A stretch of DNA of 64,000 nt from contig VXBA01004877.1 in NCBI GenBank assembly GCA_013399895.1, positions 368,675-432,674 of the forward strand, read 5' to 3'. The notes under the pieces are model-generated. The model saw nothing but the letters and a program-made list of their open reading frames with translations, had not been told where the DNA came from and ran no database searches. Positions 13,651 through 24,442 of the stretch are shown here, piece after piece. Position 1 is the first letter of the stretch; every line of letters starts with the position of its first letter. The translations under genes were made by a program, and so were the position numbers. Origin of the DNA: Serilophus lunatus. Lineage: Eukaryota; Chordata; Aves; Passeriformes; Eurylaimidae.

Positions 13651-13690
13651 CACATAGAATCATATAATATGTCAAGTTGGAAGGCACTGC
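13651..13690 (-). repeat. Short CR1-like 3' terminus
   Basis: Only about 40 bp, 'catagaatcatataatatg' followed by 'tcaagttggaaggcac', matching the reverse complement of the extreme CR1 3' end. It is short enough that chance similarity cannot be excluded. Confidence 0.5.
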
Positions 13691-13959
13691 AAAAGCCCAT
13701 GAAACACTTTTTCTCCCCGTGATGTTCTCTAGCGAGGTTGACTTCATCCAGAGGTATCTGAAGCAGCTTCAGGAAAGGCAGAAGCTGCTCTGAGGTATGC
13801 AGAAAATTGGGGAGATACTAAAAGGGAGAAGGGAACTGCTATATTCATCTCTCTGCAGCATAGTGAAGAAGAAATTTGGGGAATAGCAGATTAATTAGTT
13901 AACCATAACTTCTTAGAAAAATCCTGGAATGGTTAATAAAATATTATAAAAACACCTTT

Positions 13960-14970
13960 CAAAAATAATATCAGATCAATCTAATGTTCATTACCAATGA
14001 GATAACAGCAAGTAGACACAGAAGAAGTAGTAGATACTATAACTGGACTTTACTAAAGCTTTTGGCACTACCTTGGCACTAATCTTATGACTGAGAGATA
14101 TATGACATTGATTAATCTTCTACAGGGCAGGACAGAACTGGTGGGTAGCCGTGTTCAGATAGTAATTACAAGTGGCTCTCTCCCTGAGCAAAACGATGTA
14201 CAAAGTTATGGCTTTCTGGGACTTCTCTTTTGAACATACTATCATTCCATTTTTCCATTAACCAGGATAATGAAATTTATGCTATTAAGTTAGCAGCTCA
14301 TATAAAGCTGAAGTTGATTGCAAGTACAATGAAGGGCAGAATTAAATTCAAAACAATCTTGACAACCTGGAGTACATGCACCTGAGAAGGTAATTTCAAT
14401 ATGGGAATGTTGAAGGCATTTCAGCAGAAATAGTCAATGACACATGTAGGAGGTGAGGCACAATCGGCTGGGTAGGTTCCCTAGGGAAGATCATCTGGGC
14501 TTGTGGTGGCACCACGATGGCATTCTGTCATGAAGCACACACACACACAGCATGCACCACGACATGTGAACAGAAGTTAGCTTGCAAGACATGTGAAGGA
14601 ACCCGTTACCTTTCTCAGCTTTGACAAAGCCTCAGAGGAATTTCTGCCTTCCCTTTTGGGGCTCTACATCAAGAATGTTGCAGAGTGACAGGAGGTTTCA
14701 GAGAAAAACAAGCATAAGCTATAAAGAAAGAGTGAATAAATTAGAGTTAATTAGTCTAAAGAAGAAAAACTTGAGAAAAGACATATCTGTCCTTGAAAAC
14801 ATGAAACAGGTGATCCATCCTCGAGTTTCATGAGAGCTATGGCAAGAAATAACAGCAATGGGTGCCAGTGGGGACATTCAGGTTAGGAAGAAGATTTTCT
14901 AATGGCAATGATAAGTGAGCACAGTCATCAGTTCCTGAGAAATCTGTTCAAGACATCATTAGAGGTCTTT
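13960..14970 (+). repeat. Ancient, highly diverged CR1 LINE copy
   Basis: Several blocks in the right order match the CR1 reverse transcriptase region. Near 14042 'tggactttactaaagctttt' encodes LDFTKAF-like palm residues. Near 14175 'ctctccctgagc' corresponds to the GVPQG block. Near 14290-14390 is the segment following the FADD motif, and 14625-14660 corresponds to LEYCVQFWAP. At 14730-14800 the frame ERVNKLELISLKKKNLRKDI aligns with ERLRELGLFSLEKRRLRGDL. There are many stops and indels. Ends are approximate, and the 3' end may extend to about 15060. Confidence 0.7.
14531..14548. repeat. Short (CA)n run
   Basis: About eight CA dinucleotides inside the old CR1 copy. Confidence 0.9.
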
Positions 14971-17259
14971 ACCACTTGTATCTACTCTGTCCCTTTGGAA
15001 TGTCCTGGATGGCACAGATCAACTGTTAGGGCAGAGGCTGTGTAAGAGGACTTCTTTCAGGTCGGCATTTCAGGGGTTTGGTGCTGTGACTGCCAGACCC
15101 ATTTGCATTTATTTATTGTCTCCCTAGCAGCCGGCTGCCCTACTCTATTGGCGATTAACTTTGATTGCCCTTTTGGAAATGAGGCGATTAGTCAGGGAGC
15201 ACTCAATACAGCCAGACAGCAACATTTTCAATCTTCTTTGCTAGCAAATGGAGATCCTGTGGGTCAGCAGCCAGGGAGGCAAATTTCCCCATCTTTGTGC
15301 TCAATATAATGCCATTCTCAGCAACCTTTGCAGGTCACCACTTCCATTCAGCCAGAAGCACATAATTCCTAGCGTATGGAGAAGCATGTTTTTGAAACGT
15401 ATTTTCAGCTCTGATTACATTAAAGAACGGATGTTTCTGAGCTACCAGCAGTGTAAAACGCTGACCTCTACCCATGTTGATTTGCGTGACAGTCATTGTC
15501 CTCAACAGTTTGCCTCTGTCTAGCTGTGCATGAGTGCAGGGATGAAATATGCCCCGCAGAGTGGCAGCAGGACCAGTGGTGTTTGGAGTTCCTGATAACT
15601 TCACACAATGGAACATGCCAAATGGAGTTGGAGGCTTTTAACAGCTGTGCTCAAAGTGGCTGTACACATATTTTCTGGGGAGGCACCATGACAGAACATA
15701 TAATTTACAGCTCAATGAGTTCAGTAAAAAGGTCATGCCCAATATCAGTGTAGCACCACAATGTATTTTACTGTGAAAGGCTGGGAATCGACTTTGATTA
15801 CAGCTAAACCAGTGCCAAGCCACAGCACCTCTGTTCAGTTCACCCACATTGCTCAGTTTCCTCAGTGGCAAAATTTGGCCCAATGAGGAGCAATAAATAC
15901 TAAATTTGACAATAGCGTTTTTTCCTATGATTATACTTTAAATAGAAAAAAACACAGGCATGAGAGTAGTACAGTAGAGATACTGAAGCAACTATTCATC
16001 AACTCGTGGTAAAAATTTCAGCAACTGATGGTAAAAATTTCATTTCCAAAATCAGTCCAAGTCTTACTGAGAGTTTATGACTGTAAAATGGAGATATATC
16101 TTTTGAACATAATAGAAAGGCGTGCTCAGCATACCAACACATCTACTTCTATATGTGTGTAAATACACAATCATGTCTGTGTGCATTTACAGATATGGGT
16201 AGTCATGTATATTTTACATTACTGATGCTTGCCTTCAGTGTAAATTTTCTTTAATAATCTTATTTATTTATTGACTGCCTATTTTGATGCTGATTGCCAT
16301 TGTGTGTGCCTCTCGCTCTTGTTAATATGTTAACCCTACATAGAACTTCTGTTTAAGTTTAAGGCAGTCACTTCTACTGGTTTTAGCAACTGTATGTCTG
16401 CAAATTCGGAGTCCTAAAATGATCAAACCTTTGCAACAAGGATGAAGTTATCCACATGCATTAACTTCCCCTGCTAGCATCCAGGCTTCAGTAAATTTTC
16501 AATACCTTTTCCGCATTTGGAACATTTCTATTGGAAATGCCAGCAGTTATAGATTTTTAAAATGGGGCTGTTTAATGTAGGAAACACTAGGGATACATTT
16601 GGCTGGCAGGTATGGTACTAGAGACTTCCACTAGATGGAAAATGAATTTTCTGTATTGTCATAGCTCTATCAGAGTTCTTGTTGGATGTGTTAACAAAAC
16701 AGTAATGAATGAATAGAGCTCTAAAGTCAAGGGGCCTGCGGTGGCTCAGTACTACTGCATAAGCAACAGAAATGATAACTAGTATTCCAGGGTTTGCTGG
16801 TTTCATTACTGATTTTGTTACAAATGCACCCAAAATACTGCTATATTGCTATTAATATTTTTTTAAATATCCTTAATTAATACACTATGTAATTTAATGC
16901 CCTGTGACACGTTTGTTAATAGTGTACCATTTAGTATTTCATAACACTTTGAAAACTATGCGTGAAAGGGTCTTGTATATGCCAACATATTTGAATATGG
17001 ATACTTATAATTATATTCCATCACTTTAGGATCTCTATAAAATACATTAGCACTGTAAATGGAATAGGAAGCAAAGTCTAAGCTAAAAGACTTTATCACT
17101 CAGCTCCATTTCCAAATTACCTTTCAAAGAAACAAATCCTCTGGCTGTATACAGGAAGATAACTGTCCTAACTTTGCATATACGGGTATGACATTTGAGC
17201 TGAGTATTTCCATGCTGCACTGAAATCTTGAGGTTATAAAGGGCTGTTCTTTGAAAGTA

Positions 17260-17490
17260 TCAGCTCAGCGCTGAGAAGCAGTGCAAGAAGGCAAAATGGA
17301 TACTGGGAGCTTTTAGGAAGGGAATACATAGTAACGCTGGAACAGGTTGTTCAGAAAAGCTGTGGCTGCGACACCCCTGGCAGTGTTTGAGCAATGTAGT
17401 CTAGTGGAAAGTGTCCCTGCCCATGGCAGAGGGTTGGAACTAGGTGATTTTTAAGGTCCCTTCTAACTCAAATCATTCCATATATCTATG
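17260..17490 (+). repeat. CR1 LINE 3' fragment, internally deleted
   Basis: The part 17335-17490 is clear CR1: 'ctggaacaggttgttcagaa', 'gctgtggctgcgacacccct', 'ggcagtgtttgagcaatgta', then 'ggtcccttctaactcaaatc' and a degraded octamer end. The part upstream (17260-17330, 'cagtgcaagaaggcaaaatg') resembles an ORF2 block that normally lies farther 5', implying an internal deletion. Confidence 0.75.
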
Positions 17491-19278
17491 AAAAACATTT
17501 TTGTATTGTAACTTTCCATAACCATGGTCTGCCTGTACCTAGAATACCTGCATCGATGTCCTTATCCCAGAGGAGGAAACCTTATTTCTTATTAGTTACC
17601 CATGTAACTGCTCTTATTTCAAACAGGAATGTCTTGTTCCATAGGTTGAACTGGAATTGGATTAGATTAATTTGGAAAGAGGTGGGGTTTGTGCCAGAAC
17701 AACAGCATCTGCACGAGGAGTAACAAGGTTATCTTTTGTAGACAGGCTTTTGAGTCTCTTCACCTGGAGGCTTTAAGAGATGCTTTGGAGCTTAGGATCA
17801 TCTATAAATAGAAGAAGCAAAGACTGTGTTTTGTGAAAGCCTTCATCTTCTGTATAAACCAGGAATGTGATAGATGGGTTCATTTATACAGAAGCTTGCT
17901 TCTGCAGACAGATTTTTTGAGGCAGAGGTTTGCTGCTTCATCAAAAAAGGCTCCAGCTCCTGCTCCACCACGAGCAACCAAGGTGGCCACAGCCTGGCTG
18001 GCAGGGTTTGCAGAGAGCTATTTGTGTCCACTTTCTCAGATTTATTTCCTCCTTGCGCTCTGTGGGTATATTTAATTTATAGCTGGTGAACTGTTGTATG
18101 GCTGGAGGGGTGAGAAAGAAGTCCAGCACCCAGAAACATGAGCAAAGGATGGCAAAAGAGGATGTGTCAGGTGCCAGAAATCCAATTTAACAGAGTTTTG
18201 CTCAGACAAATATACCTACAAATCTGAAACTTAGAGAGGCAGCTTTCACTATCCAGACACTTCTTGACATCCTTAGATATAACTCTAATTATAGGGCCTT
18301 TCAAACTTGTGCAGCAGAAGTGGATTAAGTTAAATAGTCTGCTCAAACTGCCAGAGGCTTCACAGCTAAGAAATGAATTCCTTTAGCTCTGATTTTATTA
18401 TTGGGGTATGATTTTTTTTCCCCCCTGAGCTTATTGGAAATGTCATTTTATTATTGCACACTACTTTCAAATACATGGAGAGCAGTACTACCTGACATGA
18501 GTTTTCACCTTGATGCAGCTGAGCAAAATGGTTATGGTCTTGTCTTATCTCTTCAGAAATTAATAGCACAAACTATCGCTAAAAGAGACAGGCATTTTAT
18601 TAATACCAGAGTTTAGTTGCTAATGGCTGATAGATATTATAATGCCAATGAATTCCTTCCAGAGAAAACATTCTTCAGACTGTCAAAGTATTGAAACCTA
18701 TTATTGAAGTAAGACAGCAGAGTCGATTTATGGAAACTTGTTTCCAAAGAAAATTGTGTGCAACTATAAAAAAAAATTAGAGAAAAGATGAAGCCTATTT
18801 ACGTTGGCTTGTGTCTGCCCAGCTCATGATGAGAAATAAATCACAACTAAATATCAAGTAAATTAAAAGCTAGCAATAGCTGCTAATGACTGGCAGATCT
18901 GGACGTGGTTTTCTACTGATGCCAGAGTACTAAAAAGTTTATATTCTTGCACATATCGTAAGTAATTAATGCAATGAGGTTTTTACAGTCAAAGATATCT
19001 GATTTGCCCCTGCTCTTTTTAACTAATTGTCTTCCATTTTTAGCCAGCAGAATTAAGACCCTCTAAAGCATAGTAAAACTGGCTAACACTTCTTTTCCTA
19101 CCACTAAATCCAGAGGAAAATTATATATTTGATTAAAAAGGCAGCAAGTTTGTAGTAGGAGTCTGAGTTAACTTGAATTTATAGACACTAATTTCTTGAA
19201 GTTTTACCTATAGTCCAACACCAGAGATAGGTTCTCCTAGAGGATAAATCTGAATTGGGAGAGGAGAACATGTAGTTT

Positions 19279-19282
<4 letters not shown>

Positions 19283-19314
<32 letters not shown>
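19283..19314. repeat. Poly(A) tract, 32 bases
   Basis: An uninterrupted run of 32 A. The sequence before it shows no AATAAA and no recognisable retrocopy, so I treat it as a simple homopolymer. Its length is likely variable and error-prone in sequencing. Confidence 0.95.
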
Positions 19315-19316
<2 letters not shown>

Positions 19317-20456
19317 AGTCTAGGTGGGACAGGCTCCCTGAACTGTAGTGTCACTTAGACATTCCTCCTTCCTTCTCACAGAGTTCAACATTTTGCCCTG
19401 AGTAATTTACAGTCTTCTGGCCAAAAGCTGCTCCTGTTCCCTCACTCTAAGTGAAAGACTATGGAACAGCACGTGGTAGGATAATGAGAGGTGCTAGCAG
19501 ACCAGGAGGAGTAAAGAGAGTTGGACCAAGAGCAGTTGATAAAAACCCTGGTTGGTGGGGAGAACAGAGAGCAGATCAGCCGATGGCTCATGCTGGTGCC
19601 ATGTGTTCCTGGGGAGCACTTTTCCCACCAGAGAATAGGAAGAATCCCCAAATTACTGTCCAGAGACTTCAGCCACAGTGCCTGAGGACACCCCAACTGG
19701 AAATGCAGATTCTTTTGAAAATCAGTCAAGAATCTTTGTCAATGTGTCCTATGAAGCATAGCATTTTGTCTGGAATAAATGCATTTGAGGAGGGGAACAT
19801 TTGGATAATCAAGGTGTGGTCTGTGGTTGCTTGAAGTGGGGAGGATGTAATAGCATGAACAGAAACATCCTCTGTGTGATAGTGAAGACAAGTTTATGAG
19901 AGCAGACATTTTGAAGTTCAGCTCTGTGGGTTTTTCCCAGGTAGTCAGGCTATTATTATTGTTATTTATATTAATAGAGCATCTAGTAGCCCGAGGTATG
20001 GCATTAAGTACTGCACAAACTCAGCAATGGCTCCATTAATCCTCATGTGAAGCAGATCTTCCTTTGGGCCTGGTTCAATAGACACAAAGGTGTCTATCTG
20101 ACTTAATCAACATGAAAAATTTTCATTTAATTGCCAGGAGACTGCTCCTTGAGTGGTGTTACCCACATGATTGTGACTAAGAATTCTATTTGGTAGAGCT
20201 GAACCAAAAACAGCTTTTTTGTTTCTCACTCCCTCTGTGATACTTTGACAAACATGAGAGAGAATCTGACATCTTCAGTGGAGACTGTCTTCTTGTATAA
20301 CAGAGAAAATGGAAGCACCAAGGGTATTTTTATCCTCAGTATGACTTTTTGAGCTGTTTTTCTGTAAGCCCCTTTTTCTGCAGACCATGGATGCAGGTGC
20401 AGGAGCACTGGGTTACACAGCACAGGCAAAACGAGAGACACTTCTCTCTGCTGCAG

Positions 20457-20500
20457 TAGGTGAGACTGTCAGCTCCAACTTAATAATTCTGTGATTCTGT
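20457..20500 (+). repeat. Short CR1-like 3' terminus
   Basis: 'cagctccaacttaataattc' followed by 'tgtgattctgt' matches the last 40 or so bases of CR1. Nothing upstream of it is recognisable. Confidence 0.5.
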
Positions 20501-21055
20501 AGATTCCTCAAGCTCATAGTGCAAAAGAATGAGAAGAAAAACAACAAAAGCTGTGCACCTTGGAAAATACCGAAGAGCTAACTCCTTCCTGTCTTTCTTC
20601 TTGGACTCCTTTTTCTTTCTGTCTTCTAGATAACAAGATTGTTAGATGAATGCCTGACCATGGTCTGAGTAAAAAGGAAGGCACAGAACGAATGTGTGGT
20701 TTTGTGGCTAAGTCATCTTTTAGGTAATTTAATTTTTTCAAGCCTCCATCCTGATAAATAAAACAGATATAGAAATCAAGGGAAGAGTAATTTTTGTTGC
20801 CTGTAGATTTCACATGTGTGTTAATAATACAGCCTTATACGAACTAAGTTCTATAATGCCTTTTTGATGTGTTACAGTGTATTTTGAGGATGTGCACTGC
20901 CATGTCAGTGCTAAAGGATGGAGTCAGTCCAGCAGAGAGCAATGCCCACACTATCCCAGTATGGGGCCAGGGTCTGTTTTCTGTCTCTGAGGCAAGCACA
21001 GGGCATTGTTTCCACCCAAAGAGCTGAAGACTCTTGAACTCCTCAACTTCACACC

Positions 21056-22100
21056 ATCACAGTATCACAGTATCAGCAAGGTTGGAAGAGACCTTAGAGG
21101 TCATCAAGTCCAACCTATAATCTAACAGCAATCCATCATCTCAACTCTTGCACCAAGTGCCTCATCCAGCCTACTCTTGAACACCTCCAGGGTCAGTGAC
21201 TCTACCACCTCCCTGGGCAGCCCATTCCAATGGCAGATCACCCTTTCCGTGAAGAATTTCTTCCTAATATCAAGTCTAAACCTCCCCTGATGGAGCTTGA
21301 GACTGTGTCCTCTTGTTCTGTCGCCAGTTGCCTGAGAGAAGAGATTGACCCTCGCTTGATTACAGCCTCCTTTCAGGTAGTTATAGACAGCGATAAGGTC
21401 ATCCATGAGTCTTCTCTTCTCCAGACTAAACAACCTCAGCTCCCTCAACCATTCCTCACAGGGCTTGTGCTCCAGCCCCTTCATCATCCTCATTGCCCTT
21501 CTCTGAACATGTTCCAGGAACTCAACATCTTTCTTATAATGAGGGGCCCAGAACTGGACACAGAACTCAAGGTGTAGCCTATCCAGTGCCGAATACAGGG
21601 GAAGGATAACTTCCCTACTCCTGCTGGCCACACCATTCCTGTTGCAGGCCAGGATGCCATTGGGCTTCTTGGCCGCCTGGGCACACTGCTGGCTCATGTC
21701 AAGACTCCCACCCACCAGCTCTTCAGTTCTTTCTCTGTCCACCCACTCTCCAGCCACTCCGACCCCAGCTTATAGCTCTGCATGAGGTTATTGCGACCAA
21801 AGTGTAAGACCCAGCACTTGGACTTGTTGAATCTCATCCCATTGGACTCCCATTGGAGTCTGCCCATCCCTCCCTCCAGTCTGTCCGGATCCCTCTGCAG
21901 GGTGCTCTTACCCTCCAACAGATCAGCACCTGTTCCTAGCTTGATATCATCTGCAAACTTGCTAATGAAGGACTCAATCTCGTCATCAAGGTCATCAATA
22001 AAGACATTAAACAGAACCGGGCCCAACGCCGATCCCTGAGGGACATCACTCTTCTCCCCACCTCACTACCAACTGGGTCTCCTCATCCAAATTGTACTCT
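21056..22100 (-). repeat. CR1 LINE, about 1 kb, with RT domain remnant
   Basis: The longest well-preserved CR1 here. On the minus strand, 22026-21694 encodes the end of the RT palm and thumb, including PVLFNVFIDDLDD and the catalytic-type block SKFADD. 21757-21122 continues with QQCAQAAKK, LEFCVQFWAP, LFSLEKRRLMDDLI and WNGLPREVVESLTLEVFK. One frameshift near 21700-21750 separates the two frames. The 3' end on the minus strand has repeats of the octamer ATACTGTG (21056-21078), as in the + strand copy at 52262-53212, so both seem to be one subfamily. There is no endonuclease or 5' region, so it cannot move on its own. Confidence 0.95.
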
Positions 22101-22117
22101 AGGGACTGATCCTTAGC

Positions 22118-22387
22118 ACAAGGATAAGGATCATCTTAGGACAAGTGGTAATGGTTCTAAACTAAAAGAGGCTTGGTTTAGATTAGATATAAAGAAGTTT
22201 TTCAGAATGGAGGTAGTGAAATTCTGACACAGGTTGCCCAGAGAGATGGTAGGTGCCCCATCCCTGGAAACATTCAAGGTCAGACTGAATGGGTTTCTGA
22301 GCCATCTGATCTAGATGAAGATGTTCCTGCTCATTGCAGCAGAGTTTGGACTATATGAACTTCTAACTCAAATTATTCTGTGATTCT
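22118..22387 (+). repeat. CR1 LINE 3' fragment
   Basis: Starts about 20 bp after the 5' end of the minus-strand CR1. Landmarks are 'ttctaaactaaaagaggctt', 'gattagatataaagaagttt', 'caggttgcccagagagatgg', 'catccctggaaacattcaag' and the end 'attattctgtgattct'. The two copies therefore meet 5' to 5'. Confidence 0.9.
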
Positions 22388-24346
22388 AAGATAAGGCTGT
22401 GCTAAGGCATCTGCTAGTGGTTAAATATGGTCCAGATGGCCTTGGTCTGTTCTTCCAGCCCAAATTCTGAGCATGCGCTACCCTTCACCTTGGATGTCCC
22501 CTTTACTTTTAGTTTAGGTCTTTATTATTCTACTCTTTTTTTTCCTTTGTGAGCTGTTGTGTTTTTAATGAGCTGTTAATTCCTTAGGTTAGCTAGCCTC
22601 TGGCTATTTGGTGGGGGGAGGGGACAGGGGGACGAGAGAAGGGAAGAGGGGAAAAAGAATATCTTGCTTCAGGTTTTTTTGCTTGATTGTATCTGTATCC
22701 ATTCATTTTCCTATTCTTTTAGACTGGCTGGAGGTAATGGCTCTTAGCATACTTTATAAATCGTTCTGCAGAAGATCTTGAGTGAGCATTTTATTTAATA
22801 AGTATGGAGAAGTTATCTTTTATCCCTGCAAAAAAGGTAACAAGTTCATTGTAATTTCCACTGGATTACTGTATTTGAGAGTAGAAGAAGTAATAGAAGA
22901 CTCAAAAATATTGGTCTTAACAGTGAGTTCCAATTGTACTACCTCCTCTTCTTATTTGTTACTTCATCCATAGAAGCATCAAAGTTATGTTGAAAAATAG
23001 CACTTTGATTTAATAGCACATAGGTGTTTGGAAGGAGTTTGAGAGGTCTATTTGAAGAGTTGTGCCAGTCTGAAAACATTAATGCTACTGAAGTTTGGAA
23101 AAAGGTGGGTTTGCAGATGCGTCAAATTGCAGATCACCTCCATTTTTAGAGTATGTCAGAGCAAGTCTGAGAGGTTAGATTTCTTGCAGAAGAGAGGAAG
23201 CAGGGTTCAACTACAGGGATTTCAAAGAGAAATCTTTATTCAGGCTGCTGGAAACTGGCATCCTGGCTCCTTATCTCCTGTCTGCCTGAGATATCCTTCA
23301 GTCTTACACAGGCTCTGCCTCTAGGCAGGGGCCTCACTCTGGCTGCCAGGTCTGACTACAGTGGGCAGACTTTGCATCACCAAAGCTGTCTTCCTCATAA
23401 CAGGGTGAAATCACTGCAGAGAAAGCACAATGCTGATCTACAGCAACTTAAAATTGACTAGAAATGAATGCTCGTCATGTGGATTTTGAATGACTGTTAA
23501 GTGGAAATCACAATGAAGCTATTTAGTCCCCAAGAGAGCAGGAAAAGTGCTGCATATCTCAAATGCATCACTACGGCAATTTCGTGAGTCTCCACCATAG
23601 CTACTCCAAGGAGCAACTAGGCTGTAGCCCTATTCACACCCAGACGAGTGATGAGAAATAACCAGCTTTTTAGGTCATAGGAAGTGGTTTCTTTCCAACC
23701 GCAGAGGAAGAGCAGAATGAACTCTGAAGACATTTTGGCTTTAGCAAACATATAGCTGGGCCCAGCAGCTCCGTGTGTGCTGAGCACTGCTGAGCTTCAG
23801 AGGAAAGTCGGTGAATAAATGATGCCATAGATGCTTTGTCATGGTCAGCACATAGGTCTGCAGTGTGATATCTCTTCTGTAGGCAGTCACAGCCATTTGT
23901 TTTCCAGTTTTGGTAGCTCTCCTGGGTGGCTTGTGTAGAGAGATATAAAAGTCCTATCAAGTACACATCTGTATTTGTGAGAAATAACAAGAAAGCAGGT
24001 AGCCAAGCAGGCAAATTTAAAAGTAGCTATCCTCCTGACTCCTTTATTTTCAACCTTGAAAGCATGGAGTAATTTTTCCACGAACACTATACAGTGCTGT
24101 AAAGCTAGGCTGTTCTGTGTGCTTCTCTGGCATCAACAGCCTCTATGACATAACTTATAGGGTTTGAATTAAGACAGAAATTCACGGATATTTTTTCCTT
24201 TTGAACACTCATCTGCCATGGGGCAACTCAAGAAATGAAATGGCCAATGATGCCTGAAATTCTTCTGTGGCACAGTGTGATTCATCACACTTCGCAGATA
24301 ACTATATTTGTCCTTTTTTGATTGTTTCTTTGTTTATGTTTTGAAG

Positions 24347-24442
24347 GATGTGTGCTTGTGGTGTCTGTAATTGAACAGCTTGCACAGTGGCACAACAGTA
24401 CAGTAAAGGCAGCTGTGGAGAGACTGTGCAACTATATACCTG
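24347..24442 (+). CDS. AOAH: AOAH coding exon 2: saposin-B domain, N-terminal half
   Basis: Completes Gly52 and encodes residues 53-83 plus the first base of codon 84. The reading CVLVVSVIEQLAQWHNSTV followed by AAVERLCNYIP is almost the same as human AOAH. It supplies Cys53 (pairing with the Cys50 region as CVGC) and Cys79 of the saposin disulfides. Asn68-Ser-Thr is an N-glycosylation sequon. The acceptor is TTTTGAAG, the donor GTAAGT. Saposin-like helices let AOAH reach lipid A in micelles and membranes and help hold the two subunits together. Confidence 0.98.

Larger units (their letters stand above)
10121..24346 (+). other. AOAH intron 1 (14.2 kb)
   Basis: Phase-1 intron with GTATGT donor and a T-rich acceptor ending GAAG. 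It holds several CR1 copies (12243-12440, about 13651-13690, 13960-14970, 17260-17490, 20457-20500, 21056-22100, 22118-22387) and a 32-base A run. No other exon or RNA gene was seen. I did not recognise anything in the remaining unique sequence. Confidence 0.85.
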
